Below, in pieces: positions 11,567 through 30,172 of a stretch of DNA of 64,000 nt; position 1 is the stretch's first letter, and each line of letters opens with the position of its first letter. The stretch comes from Gongronella butleri. Its lineage: Eukaryota; Mucoromycota; Mucoromycetes; Mucorales; Cunninghamellaceae. Where the stretch lies: assembly GCA_025201375.1 (NCBI GenBank), contig JAIWZP010000078.1:48630-112629 (forward strand), written 5' to 3'. The notes beneath the pieces were generated by a model, which saw only the letters and a list, made by a program, of their open reading frames with translations, was not told the DNA's origin and did not search any database. A program made the position numbers and the translations under genes.

Positions 11567-13738
11567 ATGTCGACCCCAGCAGATGACCACAGCCCGCTGG
11601 ACACGGACACCAAAGAGTCATTGGATACCTGCCCTGTGGCATTGGAGGGCGGCGCAGTCGTCCTCACCAAAGATACCTCGTCGGACAGTACTTTTGAAGC
11701 CATGGATCAGGCTGATCCAAAGGTAAAAACACAAAAAAATGCGAGAAAAGCGATTCAAGAAGCTCATTTGCCGTCCATTGCGCTCCTCCGCAGAATTGGC
11801 CCCAGTACAAAAAGTATATCAACCTGTTCTTGGTATCCTTCATGTCGCTCATGGGGTATTTTTCTTCCGCCGTCTATGTAAAAAAAAAAAAAAAAAAAAT
11901 CATGTCTTTGTGCTTTTGCCGCAGTTTTTTTAATTTTGCTCCTATTTTTTTTTTTCTGCATAGATGCCGGCGACTGAACAAATCCGGGAATACTTTCAGA
12001 CGGGCCTCACGGTAAGACCGCGCGCGACCTAAAAGTATTCCGTGATCCCGGGATCTCACTCCTTGTTTTTTCATCCTTTTTTTTTTCTTGCACGACGCCA
12101 GGCCATCAACACGACGATTGCCTTTTTCGTGTTGTTGCTGGGCATTGCACCCTTATTTTTTGCCCCATTGAGTGAGCAAATCGGCAGAAGGTACACGCAC
12201 TTGCGCAAAAAATGTGTCAATCATGGCTGACTTTTGCTTTTTTTCGTTTATTTTTGTGCCATTGTAGGTGGATTTATGTGCTAGGGATCACGCTGTTCAC
12301 GCTGTTCACGATTCTGTGTGGCACGTCCGCCAATTTGGGCGCGTTCATCTTTTTCCGATTGTGCCAGGGCGTGTTTGCCAGCATTGGCATGGGTTTGGGC
12401 GGCGGCTCCATTGCCGACATGTTTGAGGGCCCAGAGCGCAATCGTGCCGTGTCCCTGTACATGTTTGGGTAAGATTTGTTTACTTGTCAGTGCGAGGCGG
12501 ACTGGCCCAAATCGCGTCAACTCGGCATCAAATAACCCTTTTTTTTCTCATTTCTTGCATTTTTTAGAACCATCTTGGGGCCTGGTAAGTCGCACACGAC
12601 CAGGCAGGGTATGGCCATTGACGTTTTTCAATCATAAAATAGGAATTGCCCCCACGATCGGTGGTTTCATCACAAGATACCTCGGCTTTCGCTGGATTTT
12701 CTATATTACGGCAATCATGGGCGGGTCGCTCGCGATTGCATCGTTCTTTTTGCTCGACGAGACACTGTACACGGCGGCCATGCGGGACAATCGATCCATG
12801 TGGGCGCGGCTAAAGACCGTGCGCGTCAACCCGGTAAAATCCATCATTTTAAAAAGATAAATGAGATGCTTAACGCGCTCCCCCCCTTTTTTCAATTCCT
12901 TTAGTTCCGGACGTTTGGGCTGCTTCGCAAGCCGCCCATTGGGCTCGTGTGTCTTGCGGTGAGCACGGCGTTTGGGTGGTTTTATCTGCTAGTGACGGAC
13001 ATTCCGGTGACGTTTTCGTCGCGGTATGGGCTGCCTGTGGATCAGATTGGCCTCTTGTACCTGACAGGCGGCATTGGCAATTGTAGCGGCGCCATTGTCG
13101 CCGGTCTCATCTCACATCGGTGCTTTCGCTGGCTCTCACGGTGCCATGGTCGCCCCGTCGTTGAGTTTTTCCTCGCACCTATTGTCGTTGCGCTCCCACT
13201 GATCCTCACGGGTCTCCTGCTCTACGGATGGGGCCTCGAGGCTCAACACAATCTGTTTGTCCCATTGGCCGGCTATTTGATCTGTAAAAAAAAAAAAAAT
13301 GAAAAACATGAAAAAAAGGCGGCAAAAATAATCTCACGCTCCCCCCCCGCTTTTTTTTTTTTCGTTCCTCTAGTTACGCACGGCACCATGCTGTCGATCA
13401 CCCTGGGTAATACTTACTTGGTGGATGCCTACCTAAAGCAGTCGGCTTCTGTTGTTTCAGTCAACAATTGCCTGCGGAACATCTTTGCCACGGTGTTTTC
13501 TGTGTTGGCTGTCGTCATTCGCGACGGGCTCGGCGATGGATGGACCTAGTAAGTCAAATCGGAGCCCAATGGCGCAGCAAGCGTGTTTTTACGACGCATT
13601 GCATGTGTCACTCACCCTTCTATTTCTTTCTTTTTGATGCAAATTGATAGCACGACGGCCGCCATCACGACGTTTGTCATGTACTTGCCCCTCATTTACC
13701 TGGGGCTCCGTGGCGAAAAGTGGAGGTCACGCGATTAA
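11567..13738 (+). CDS. MFS multidrug/dityrosine-type transporter (DHA1)
   Basis: Ten exons (11567-11722, 11794-11877, 11964-12011, 12102-12190, 12268-12468, 12568-12584, 12643-12833, 12905-13283, 13374-13548, 13651-13738) encode 475 residues with about 12 membrane helices after a hydrophilic N-terminus of about 55 residues. The fungal DHA1 pattern is clear: NWPQYKKY before helix 1, the motif-A region PLSEQIGRRWIY in loop 2-3, RLCQGVFASIGMGLGGG in helix 4, and ILGPGIAPTIGGFI in helix 5 (motif C, GPxxGP-like). Such proton antiporters export drugs, polyamines or dityrosine-like metabolites at the plasma membrane. Substrate unknown. Exon 6 is a 17-nt micro-exon, required by phase and encoding the start of motif C. 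Confidence 0.9.
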
Positions 13739-13796
13739 AATTCTCCACACCCAGTCTCGGAGCTTCTCACGGCCCAAACACCCTTGTTCAATGCCA

Positions 13797-13802
13797 AATA
13801 AA
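13797..13802 (+). terminator. Poly(A) signal AATAAA of the DHA1 transporter
   Basis: AATAAA 58 nt downstream of the stop codon and about 100 nt before the next gene starts. Confidence 0.5.
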
Positions 13803-13901
13803 TAGAGGACCCTCATTTTACCCCACAATCTCACTTCTTTTTCTTCCTCCCCCTTCCAATTGAAGACTCCACTGCCATCAACCAACCACCAAATCCACAT
13901 C

Positions 13902-14426
13902 ATGCCCATGTCCAAGGATGTTGGTGAGTGGGGCAAGGAATTGCCTTGAAACATGTCGAATTGCCCTTTTTTTTTTGGCCTGACACCTCTTTTTTTTTTC
14001 CCTTTTTGTTCAATGCGCCTTGGTGCGCGATCAGCCTCTATCCACAACCAACTTGTGGAGATTGCGCAGGATGCGCATCGCACAGCTCACTCCACGTACA
14101 ACGCCGACGACGTGCTCAAGTTGCAGGTGAGAGCACAAAAACAGGGAAAAAAAATCCGCCATTGGCGGGGAGAGACGCGCTGGGCTTTTTCTTAATTTTT
14201 TTTCTTGACATTTTTGCTCATCCCCACTCCATTTTTACTCCATTTTTAGCGACGCTTGAGCACGGTTGACACGCAATTCCAAAATGGCAAGCTCGACACG
14301 CGCTACGAGGAGCCTGGCGTGTGCCAGGTGAGCAAGGAGCTTGACCAAGTGCACCACAATGTGCATTCCATGCTTGCACGAGTGGCAAGTGACGACGAGG
14401 GCGAAAAGGGTCATCATACGCAGTAA
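13902..14426 (+). CDS. Small helical protein of unknown function
   Basis: Exons 13902-13923, 14035-14126 and 14250-14426 give a 96-residue hydrophilic, probably helical protein: MPMSKDVASIHNQLVEIAQ at the start, YEEPGVCQVSKELDQVHHNV in the middle, and an acidic/His tail. Phases and splice sites fit, and an AATAAA follows at 14456-14461. The size and heptad-like pattern recall small BLOC-1/BORC-type subunits, but I recognise no specific family and claim none. It lies between the MFS gene and the helicase gene, all on the same strand. Confidence 0.65.
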
Positions 14427-14455
14427 TTTTTACGCGCGTCAACCTGGAAAAAGGC

Positions 14456-14461
14456 AATAAA
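14456..14461 (+). terminator. Poly(A) signal AATAAA of the small helical gene
   Basis: AATAAA 29 nt after the stop codon of the 96-residue protein. Confidence 0.45.
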
Positions 14462-14618
14462 CGCGCTCAATTTAATCATTTTTTGACGAAAAAAAAAAAC
14501 CTGGCTATTGCGGCGTTTGAAATTTGCGGGCCTAAACCAGCGCTGTCAAAGAAAAAAAGGCAATCTGCATCTCGTTCTCCTTTTTTTGTTGTCGCCTCTT
14601 TTTTTTTTTTACGTTTAA

Positions 14619-17292
<2,674 letters not shown>

Positions 17293-17498
17293 ACCTTTTT
17301 CCATTTTTCTTGCCCTCAATGCTAATCCCGGGTCCTATAAAAAAATAAAATACCTCCACAGCCACCCCACGGAGATTTTTGAAAACTCATGTTTAGGATA
17401 TTTCTTGACGTGCTTTCCCGAGATTTGACTTTTTTTCTCTTGCTCCATTGCGAATTAGAGACGACCCTTTTTCTTCATCTTCATCTTCATCTTCATCC

Positions 17499-19163
17499 AT
17501 GCGTGCGGTATTTATCCAGGGTACGGATGGCACAAGAAAAAGATAAAAAAAGGGCACCAATGGAAATTAAAACGCGTTGAACCTCTTTTTTTTTTTTACG
17601 CGTCAGCCTTTCTCTTTTACACCTTGTGCAACCAAGCGTTGTGCGCGACCACTCCCGCGAAAAAGGACAAAGCCAAGGCATCGGCATCACCAGCCCTACA
17701 CCACACTGGTCATGCCAAAGCTGTGAAAGCATCAGCGTCCGCCAAGGTGCAAAATTCAGCGGTTGCTGCGGCAACAGCAGGCTCATGGCCGTCGCATGTG
17801 CCCAATGCCAGTGACATGATCAATCACCAAGGGATGCCACAAAACGCATCCAACATCTTTTCCCAGGCGGGAGACATAGCACGCGACAATTTTGGTAGTC
17901 ATCCACAGGGCTCGGACGATTTTTTTTTCTCCAGGCCCCCTCACTCCCTTTTTTGTTTTTGTTTTTTTGATAGATTACGTCGAGGACGACATTTTCACAG
18001 AAGCGAATTATCACCCCAGCGGCACACGCCCTGCCTCCGCGCAAATCTCCAGCTGTCGCACACAGGGCCAGATTGCCGTCACTTATGTAAAAGCGTGTTC
18101 ACTGCCAAAGTTTTTTTTTTTTTTTTTAGCCGAATCTCACTCCGCCCCCTTTTTTTTTTTATTACGCGCAGAGCGAGGGTCCGAGCGACGTAACCGCCAA
18201 AATTGTGCGCCATTTGAACAATTTTGATGCAAAGGCCAACTTTTTCGTCAATGCGTCATGGTAAGCCCAATCACAAAAAAAATCGATAGACAACGTTCTT
18301 GGATTACCTCTCTGATGCCGTGATTTTTCAAAGGCTCTACACGCAGCAATACGCCATGGTTGTTCAAAACATCTACAATACAGGGCATTTGATCGGCATG
18401 ACGTACCGCGTGCCCAACGACGATTCATCCACGCTGACGGACGTTGAAATCCGCGACGACATTGTCAAGAACGCGCAGGTCGTGGAGAGCTTGATTGGCG
18501 TATCGCCAAAGTACGTGCGTTTGCACTACACGCCTGAGCGCGACACGCGCACCGAGGCGATTCTTGCGGATTTGGGTTATGTGCTCGTGGGCTACAATCT
18601 CGACAGCATGGATTACTCGCACAAGGAGGCCATAGGCCCCAATTCCATCGAGGACGTCTACCGTGGCGCCTTTGTCCACCAAAAGGACACGTACGATGCC
18701 ATGGGCTCTTTTATCTCTGTACAATACGACATCCCCGACACGGGTGCGCTCAATGCCGTCCCCTTCATGGTCAATGCCATCAACGACGAGGGCTACAGCA
18801 TGGTCCGCATGGATGGCTGCCTCAATGACCCAAAGCCATACAAAAAGTGTAAAGTTTTACGCGTTTTTCGGTGAAAAAATGGCGACAGTGCTCTGATATC
18901 TTCCTCTTTTTTTTTTTATTTTACGGTGTTCCAAATCAGCGGCAACCACGCTGCAATATGTGTCTGACAAGTTCTCACTCGAGCAGCAAAATTATCATGC
19001 TGGGCAAAAGCCCGTGCCATCCAATTTGCTCGTGGTCGAGACAGAACCCAACGAGGAGGACAAGATGTTTATGAAGGGCGACAGTGGCGCCGCAACCGCG
19101 GTTCCCAGCACCATGACGGTCATGCTCCTGGCGACATTGGCTATTGTGCAGTGGATTTTATAG
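17499..19163 (+). CDS. Polysaccharide (chitin) deacetylase-like protein lacking catalytic motifs, GPI-anchored
   Basis: Exons 17499-17520, 17607-17894, 17974-18086, 18172-18260, 18334-18848 and 18940-19163 give 416 residues. The 22-nt first exon was chosen because it is in phase and creates a signal peptide (MRAVFIQAFLFYTLCNQALC). An Ala/Lys/Ser-rich stretch follows, then an NodB-like domain (GQIAVTY ... AKANFFVNAS ... YNTGHLIGMTYRVPN ... YVLVGYNLDSMDY), and a hydrophobic GPI-type C-terminus. Active chitin deacetylases have TFDDGPS, HSxxH and RxPY. Here the first reads TYSEGPS, the second MTYRV and the third VRLHYTPERD. The metal-binding Asp and His residues are therefore missing, and I infer a wall-associated pseudoenzyme. 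An AATAAA lies at 19241-19246. Confidence 0.78.
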
Positions 19164-19240
19164 ATACTTTTGGGTTCCTCATCCATCCTTTTTTTCTCTT
19201 TTTCTTTCTTTTTTTCCGTTTTCCGTGTAGTAATTCAATT

Positions 19241-19246
19241 AATAAA
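19241..19246 (+). terminator. Poly(A) signal AATAAA of the deacetylase-like gene
   Basis: AATAAA 78 nt past the TAG stop. Confidence 0.45.
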
Positions 19247-19374
19247 CCTCTCAACACGCATCCGCAGGGTCCACGTCGCCCAAATATCATTTTTTTCCCA
19301 CTGCTGCCGAGCAAATAAAGCGATTGAGACATTTAATCAATTTCAAACTCGTACTGTACAAATGTCGCTTCCTT

Positions 19375-20960
19375 GAGTTGTCCAGGCGGAGACGAAATGA
19401 TGTTTGAGCGTGGCTCTTGACAACGATGCAATGTTCAACATCAATCGATCAACAATTGAATGAACTTGTGTTGAATTTGTGAAAACCAGCAAAAAAGTTG
19501 ACTTTCTCAACAACGGTCTAACTAAACCCAAGTTTTTTTTCTGTTTCTTGTGAAGAGAATCGCCAAAATGACCTTTTTGGCCCACCACTTGGGGTGCTGC
19601 GATCATTAGATAGCGCGCAAGCACGAAATGAAAAATCGCGATTTTTCCAAGGGGTGCAGTCGAGGATATGAAATCGATGGAATTTTGGTCCTCGGATCGC
19701 CAAGGCATTCAAGCTCATGTTAAATACGCCAGGTTCACCGACAGGAACGCCATAAAACCCTGGGGTGCATCGACTGGTTCTCGCGTAAAACGCAAAAAGC
19801 TGCGATTTTTCGCTCCAAGTAAAACTCGACGAAAAATGCATGTATCTCTGCGAAGCATGCACCATTAGAATGAGCATCGCTCGCTGCGTATGTGGACGTC
19901 AGTGATCGACGAAAAAAATAATTTTTTGGCATCTTTTAACGCGGTTTCAAAACCAAATATAATTTTCGGCGCGTCAGAAACCGCGTCAAACGTCGAGCTA
20001 CACGTGCCTGTTCTTATCAAAGCCAGGTGCCCGGGCCATCTCTTGCTGGTGGACGCGTCAGCGCGGCTTCTTTATCGCGTTTTTCTGGTGCAAATCGCAA
20101 GTCAAATTAACACTAAAATCTCTGATTGCTCGTCAACCCGCAAATCGGGCCCGCTCTTTTTTGGCATTTTTCACGGTTTCTCCATGAGGATTATCTTGTG
20201 TGCAAGTTTGACACCGTTCTGAGGACCGACATTTTCCATTTTCGTTTTTGAGCTCCACCATGGCAAATTTTTGATTTGCGCGCAAGGCGCCTGTTACAGT
20301 ATGACCAGTGGCAGCGGCAAATTCGGGTACAGTCGGTTTTTCGGGTTGAACATTTCACACGATCAAAGGGGTTTATATTTGTCATGGTCGATCTCGAGAG
20401 AATCGCAAAGCGATCGATATCTGTGAAAATTTGACATCTCTGTCCATTTTATCGAACAACCAGACTGAATTTTTTTTTCAATGGATGGACTATCGAACGA
20501 TACAACTTTTGTCATGCCGGCACGAGGGCCTTTTCTTTGCCGCTTCCTGCGAGAAAATCGTAACGAATTTAATTTGAAGACCGTCTGATTGCGTCTTGAT
20601 TTTTTCCTCAATGACCACCGGTGAAATGGCTCTTCATGTGACAGAGCACCGGATTCTGCGATTTTTATCACGCCAGGATGGCATGGTTCATGTTGTTTTT
20701 TTTGCCACGAAAATCGTGTTTCAAATGTTGGACACGAATTTTTAAAGGCACGGAGCTTGTCCCTTTGGACAGACCATGCCGAGAACAGCTGATGTTTGAA
20801 TGCGTATGTGTTTCTTTCCAACGAGGCAGTTCCAGTCCAATGAAATAATAAATTGAGGCGCGTTCGTAACAAAAATGGTTAATTAATGTGAAAATATCGA
20901 TTTTCTTCGTCAACGGTCCTATTGACTCGCGGATTTTTTTTTCTCTTCTAAAAACACGGG
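19375..20960 (+). repeat. Dispersed degenerate repeat, copy B
   Basis: Gene-free, with only short frames. The order of words matches copy C (and copy A in reverse): CGACTGGTTCTCGCGTAAA near 19770, CAGTGATCGACGAAAAAAA near 19899, CTTGCTGGTGGACGCGTCA near 20042, CTTGTGTGCAAGTTTG near 20200 and GGCAAATTTTTGATTTG near 20260. A submotif with CAACGGTC and TTTTTTTTCT appears twice, near 19510 and 20915, so the copy seems to hold two diverged tandem units about 1.4 kb apart. The nature of the element is unknown. Confidence 0.7.
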
Positions 20961-21135
20961 GCCGAAAAACAAGATTTCATGGGACGATGGTCAATTTTCA
21001 TTCAATTGGCAGCAGAGGAACAAATAAGTAAGAGATGGGAACATAAAAAAGCGGGAAGGGGGTATCATATCAAAGCACGGAATGGAGGAAAAAAAGAAAG
21101 AGCATCAGAACTGCAACACAAGAAAATACGACGAT

Positions 21136-24837
<3,702 letters not shown>

Positions 24838-27196
24838 GGCGATGAGAGCATAGAATAACGACTAAAAGGCAAAAAAGAGAGAAAAACAGACAAAAAAATT
24901 GTAAAAGGAAGGAGGGGCGCCCTTTTACAAAAATAAAATATAAAACAGGGAAGAAGAAGACTAAAAAAAAGGGGTAAGTCATGAATCTATTCTCCGCTCG
25001 CGTTCTACGCGTGATTGACTTGGCCCTGGAACTGAATTTGCCCCCAATAGAGTTTTTTTTTAAAGCCATTGACTAGAATTGCCATGATCAATCGGTCGTC
25101 CGGTTGCAGACGCTATCCATGGCGTGTAGATGTCGAGCCAGGATGCGAGGATGCACACTGGTGCGTGCCAATTGTGTCTCGATTTTGGCTGGCTGAGGTG
25201 CAGCACACGGCACTAGCGTGCCTTTTTGTCGTGTTGTGTGACATCACTGACCATGCGGGGGGCGACGGGACGAGGCGAGCCGGCCGATGCCTGTGATATC
25301 AATTGGGCCGCGCGCCACGGGAAAAAAAAAAGTGTCATCAAGCGGCAAAAAGACGAAAAAAAAAAGATATTCATTTCACTTCTCATGACGGGAACGTGCT
25401 TGCCCGACCAAGTCTGCGCTCGTCTCCTTTTTCTCTTTCTTTCTCTCGCTCTCAGTATCGCTCTTGCCTCTGGCTGCATAAAGAACGAGTAACCCAAGTT
25501 AAAGCTTTCCCTTGCCAGCGGTCTAATTAAAGTCGATTTTCGAATCGCGTGTTGCGAATGTCAGTGAGAGCATCTTGTCACGGGATGCCATGAGTTCTGC
25601 ATGCACATTTGGCGCCTCTTTTTTTTTTTGTTGTAAATTTGCAAATATCCATTAGGGAGGATGGAGGAGAAAATGCTCAAAAATGAGGTGCATTGACAAT
25701 GGGGCCCATTTTCATCAACTTTTGGAAAAGATCGCATGATGGAAGTATCTGTCCTGCTCGTCAACAACAACAAGAAACTCGTTTTTTATTTACATTGGCC
25801 AGTGGGCGCTCGTCAGGCTTGCCAAAAAAAGCCATCTTGTCATGTTTCAGCCAAAGGAATTTGACCTTGAGACGCGCAGACCACTTTTTTTTTCGTTCTA
25901 AAGTATTGTGGTCCTAGTTGCGATCCTGCTTCTATCAGCGACGGCTGGCGCGGAGTGTGGAGGGCGAAAGAACGGAGAAGCAAGGGCCGTGTGACAAAAA
26001 AGAAAGACAAAAAAAAAAAAAAAGTTGCGCCCACTTTGTTGGCACGCTCGGCGCGCCAATTTCGGCATGCGGTTCGGCGGCGATGCGCGTCCAGTTGACC
26101 AGACCCAGTGTTTGTTGCCCAATTGGTTTTGGGCGTGGCGTTACGCCCAGACTCGGCTGGTGCAGCGCCGTTTTTTTATAATTGATAAGCGGGCGTTGCC
26201 AGGGATGCCAGATATTAAATGAGGCGTGAACTCTCCACGACGAGCGTGTGGTGATGGCTGGGAAATAGAAGCAACGCGCGTGTGAGACACCAAAAGCGAC
26301 CACACGTTGGAGAAATGGCTCAACCTCACAGGTCTTTTTTTTTCTTGTCCAGCCATGCAATTACTCTATTTTTTTACATCACCGAGACACACGGGAATGC
26401 TGTGTGACCTTGGCAAAAAAAAAAAAAAAAAAAAAAAGACGGATGAAATGGGCAAAGTGCGGCCATTCTTTTTATACACGCCATATTTTTTAATTCGCTT
26501 GTGCTAGATTTTGTCGTTCTTTGGGAAGAAACGCCACGGCAAGAAGCGTAAACGCAACGCCATGCTTCCGTCACGATGGAATTTGCCCCGAGCGAGTTGG
26601 CCGGTGATGTTTGTGGCAAAAAAAACAGTCAGTAAGGAGGGGGAGGGGAAAAAAAGGCGCGCGCCGCAGGGGGGGAGAACAAAAAAGCGAGGGATTGCAT
26701 CGCTGATCAGCCGTCCGCTGACTTGTGTGACCAGGAACACAACAAATTGAACACACACAACACAAAAAAAAGGGCAACAAACGCAATTATACATGCGGCG
26801 CGCATCATTTGCAATGCAAAAGGGGAGGGCCAAGCAAGGGGATGCGCGCAAGCAAGCATAAGAGAACAGGGTCAAGGGCCGGCTGGCGTGTGACGCGCGC
26901 AGTGCGCACCGGATGAACGTCCAAACGAGGCAGGATATCAATCCATTCGGGCGCACAAGAAAAAAAAAAAATTCGCGCTTCGCATGAAGCAATTGTGCCA
27001 CAAGGAACTCGCACTGAGAAAACCTTAATTCAAAACGCAAAAGGGAGGCCGACTAAGTTTTGGGTCAAACACTAAAAAAAAAAAAAAAAAAAAAAAAAGC
27101 CGCCTCATGGAATAAATAGGGGAAAGAATCGGCAAACGCGTCAATCGCCTTTTTTTTTTCTCCCAATTTTTTTTTTTTTTTTGCAACAAAGCAGCC
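24838..27196. other. Divergent intergenic region, nothing recognised
   Basis: About 2.4 kb between the starts of the kinesin-13 gene (-) and the TspO-like gene (+). It has A-runs (for example near 26414-26436), T-runs and a few ACGCGT-type words. I see no gene, RNA or repeat that I can support. Confidence 0.5.
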
Positions 27197-28161
27197 ATGT
27201 CTAAGCTTCACATTTTCCAAAAAGTAAGCAACGTCATTGTGTACCTCTTCTTCTTGTCTGCCACCGTGTACACGGTGGTTAGTCCCGCCAATGGCGATGC
27301 TGGCGAGGGTTCGACGTACATTACGCCTTGTAAGTGGAGATGGGACGCGCCAATTGGAACGAATGTTGGAGCGTGGGAAGCTCATCTTTTTTTTTTTCTT
27401 TTTTTTTTCTTTAGCCTTCTGGATCTCGTACATTTGGACCTTGATCCACCTTCTCCTTGGTGGCTATGTTGTGTACCAATGGTTCGAGGCTGCGCATGAT
27501 GCTGCCATTCACGGTGTTGGTAAGAAAACGCGTCGGCTCGTTGCCCCATTGCACACGAGAATGACGCGATTTCTCATGGTTTTTTTTTTCTTTTTTTCTT
27601 TTTTTTTTCTTTTTAGGCTGGCACTTTGTGATCTCTGTTTTGCTTAGCTCTGCCTGGTTGGGTCTTCTCAAGGGTGGCCACGACCTGATTGCGTTCATCT
27701 TTGTGCTTTTGACCGCGTCGTCCGTGTCGTATGTCTTTTACAACTTGGAGAAGAACTACCACGCTGGCAGCATCTATGACAAGCTCTTCATCCACGCTCC
27801 CTTCTCGTTGTGGCACGGCTGGATTGTCTATGGCGCTGTGATCAACTTCTTCCAGGTTGTGTCTTCCACCTCGGAGGATGGCCCTGGTGTCTGGTCGCGC
27901 ATCTTTGTTTCTCTTGGCATCATTTTCTTGGCCACCACCGCCATTGGCTATGTCGAGTACAAGAAGCACAAGGGTGATGTCACCGGTGCCCTTGTCATTG
28001 GCCTTGGTCTCTTGGCCATCTTCACCAACCAGCAAGACCCCTGGATCCACTGGTTCTCTTTGGCCGCTGCCATCGTCACCCTCGCCTACCCTGCCCGCCC
28101 CTACGTGTGCAAGCTCGTGGGCCGCAGCTCGGATGCCGAGAACGCGCCCCTTCTTGGTTAA
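27197..28161 (+). CDS. Multi-pass membrane protein, TspO/MBR-like
   Basis: Exons 27197-27329, 27415-27519 and 27617-28161 encode 260 residues with about seven or eight hydrophobic segments. Features include WISYIWTLIHLLLGGYVVYQ, an internal HAPFSLWHGWIVYGAVINFF, and a Trp-containing end (DPWIHWFSLAAAIVTLAYPA). The PFSLxxGW pattern and the number of Trp residues resemble the bacterial and fungal proteins often labelled tryptophan-rich sensory (TspO/MBR-related). The match is from memory and not decisive. Substrate and organelle unknown; a C-terminal ENAPLLG could act as a dileucine-like vacuolar sorting signal (inference). The ATG at 27197 is the first in frame and follows a long T-run. Confidence 0.72.
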
Positions 28162-28958
28162 GCGTGTCTTTTTCCCCCGTCCCTTCCCCCTTCCCCTTTT
28201 TTACTCTTTTTCAAAGGATACCTTTTCCTCTCTCTTTACTCTCTTACTCTATGATCTCAATCGTAATTAAACACGAAAGATTCAGGGGGACTTTTTTTTT
28301 CTGTTCAAGGTTTCTTTTTTTTTTCCCTTTTGCCACTGGGAAACATGGATGAGGACCACGTGTGGTTGCGGAGCGACGTCATGGATTACACAATGCGCGC
28401 CCTTTTTTTTCCACCTGTCGCTGCATGAACAGGCACATTTGTTTTCTTTTTTTTTCCTCGGTGTGACGATGGATTTGCAATTGTTCCCTCTTTTGAGTTG
28501 CTGAACAATGGAAAAAAAAAATCAGGTGAAACGCGAGCAAAGAGCGTGCAGCAGAGCAAGGGGGGCAAGGGGGCCAGCGCGTGACGCGTCGAAAGCGCGC
28601 GCTCATAAAGTGCACGCGAGGCAATCCAGGGCCCTTATGTCAAAACTTGATAGATGCTGCACGTCGACGTGATAAAGGCACAACGGCATCTAATCATCCC
28701 CATCAAGAGATGATCTCTCACGCAGAAAAAAAAAAAGGAACGAATGACCGGTGGTCTGTTGTGCCACAGCCGCGATTTGATTTTTTTTATTTTCCACGCC
28801 ATCACCTGATCTTTGAGAAAAAATCCAAAAAAGCGAACCTTGCTATTGTGACCAACAAAAGCACAAATGGCCTTTTTATCTTGATCGGCAAAGAGGGCGG
28901 CAGGGGAAAGGGGTATCATCATGACCGAGGCGACGGGCGGTGTGGTGGCTGACCTTTT
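28162..28958. other. Convergent 3' intergenic region
   Basis: About 800 bp between two convergent genes. T-rich after the membrane-protein gene. No gene or specific element recognised. Confidence 0.45.
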
Positions 28959-29536
28959 TTATTTCGATGAGCCAAAGATCCGCTCACGCGCCTCCTGGTA
29001 TTCTTTTTCGCGTTCGGCTAGGGTCTTTTTCGTCTTTGGGCTACCAGAGTTGGTTCCCCGTGCGTGCATGGGTGCCGTCGAGCCTGTGGGGCGCTTCAAA
29101 ATCTTGATCTATCCACAAAAACAAGAGATCAGTGCCCATGCCATGCCATTGCGCAACCTCAATTGTTACCTCGGGCTGGTATTGCGTCCTGGCTGTGTCC
29201 GTGTGGATAATCGTGGGCGACGGCGCATGCTGGTTCCTGAGAGCAAAACACGAAAAAGGGAAAAAAAAGAATCAGATCACCTGGTTTTTTTTTTGTTCTA
29301 TTCGCTCAATGGTGGCTCACTTACGCGTCCTTCCAAAGCGCCTCGGGCGAAGGTTGCTTGCTTGGCTTATTTGGCTTGGGGGCAACATAGTCGGCGAGCT
29401 TGCAAAAGGCGATCGTAAAGAGCAAAAAAGTGACAAAACGTCAGTTGTCGAGCCGGTCGTGCGTCTTTGCCTCGTTTCCACTTACCCCTGCGTCTGCGGC
29501 CGTCTCCCAGTTGTCCCAAGCGTCCTTGTCAGTCAT
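28959..29536 (-). CDS. SUZ-domain RNA-binding protein (SZRD1-like)
   Basis: Exons 29536-29486, 29398-29325, 29236-29170 and 29108-28959 give 113 residues. The N-terminus is MTDKDAWDNWETAADAG, followed by a Lys/Pro/Ser-rich linker. The C-terminal half carries IKILKRPTGS and LAEREKEYQEARERIFG, the hallmark SUZ motif (basic entry, then xEREYxxARxRIF) found in SZRD1 and in poly(A)-RNA-linked proteins. SUZ segments bind RNA and set localisation. All phases close, and the length is close to other SZRD1-like proteins. The function in fungi is not established. Confidence 0.85.
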
Positions 29537-29755
29537 ATTTCCGGCGACGGGTTACAGCGGAGCAAGCAAGGAGATGGGGAAGAAAGCGATATAAAAAAAA
29601 AAAAAAGAGAGAGAGAAAAAGCTCCAAAAAAAAACAAGGAGAGGAGCTTCAATGCCAGGTCGCCCGCGGGCAATTTTATTTTTCTTTTAGGGTGGGCAGG
29701 GAGCAGATGCAAAAAGAAAAAGGATCTATGATAAGATGATATATGATTTGTGTCT

Positions 29756-30172
29756 CTACGCGATAAGCTTGGGGCCACTGGTGACGACAATGGCATCCTG
29801 GGCATTGAGGATGTTTTGGGCCTGCTCGACGGTGTCTTGCTTGACGAGGACGTAGTCAGTGTCAAAGGTGCTGACGACAAACACAGGGATCGCATTGTCA
29901 CGCAGCGGCGACACGATGCGCGCGAGAATACCCACCAGGCCGAAATCCATCTGAGCGTCGACCATCATGGCGCGCCATCCGTCCTCCTGCTTGTCAAAGG
30001 CCAGGCCCTTGGCGCCCTCGGTCGGCAGCACAAATGACAGCTCCGTGGGCGTCTTGGACACCGTGAACCATGGCTGTTCAAGCACTTTTGTGGGGATGGC
30101 GCTGCCAGTGGGCAATTGGCACACACTGAACGGATCTTGGAGCAATTTCAACTGAATAGTGGAGGCAGACAT
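29756..30172 (-). CDS. ACT-domain protein (CASTOR/ACT_7-like)
   Basis: A single exon gives 138 residues starting MSASTIQLKLLQDPFSVCQL. The second half has MDFGLVGILARIVSPLRDNA and IPVFVVSTFDTDYVLVKQD, the beta-alpha-beta-beta pattern of ACT domains of the CASTOR-related family, which sense amino acids in bacteria and eukaryotes. It is a stand-alone regulator-like protein with no catalytic domain. The ligand cannot be told. There is no intron. It lies 219 bp upstream of the SUZ-domain gene on the same strand. Confidence 0.85.
   Translation of the reverse strand: MSASTIQLKLLQDPFSVCQLPTGSAIPTKVLEQPWFTVSKTPTELSFVLPTEGAKGLAFDKQEDGWRAMMVDAQMDFGLVGILARIVSPLRDNAIPVFVVSTFDTDYVLVKQDTVEQAQNILNAQDAIVVTSGPKLIA

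Noticed and set aside
17389..17580. Short frame before the deacetylase-like gene with His/Leu repeats
   Set aside because: It translates a CTTCAT microsatellite in the 5' leader; the in-phase 22-nt exon starting at 17499 explains the signal peptide.
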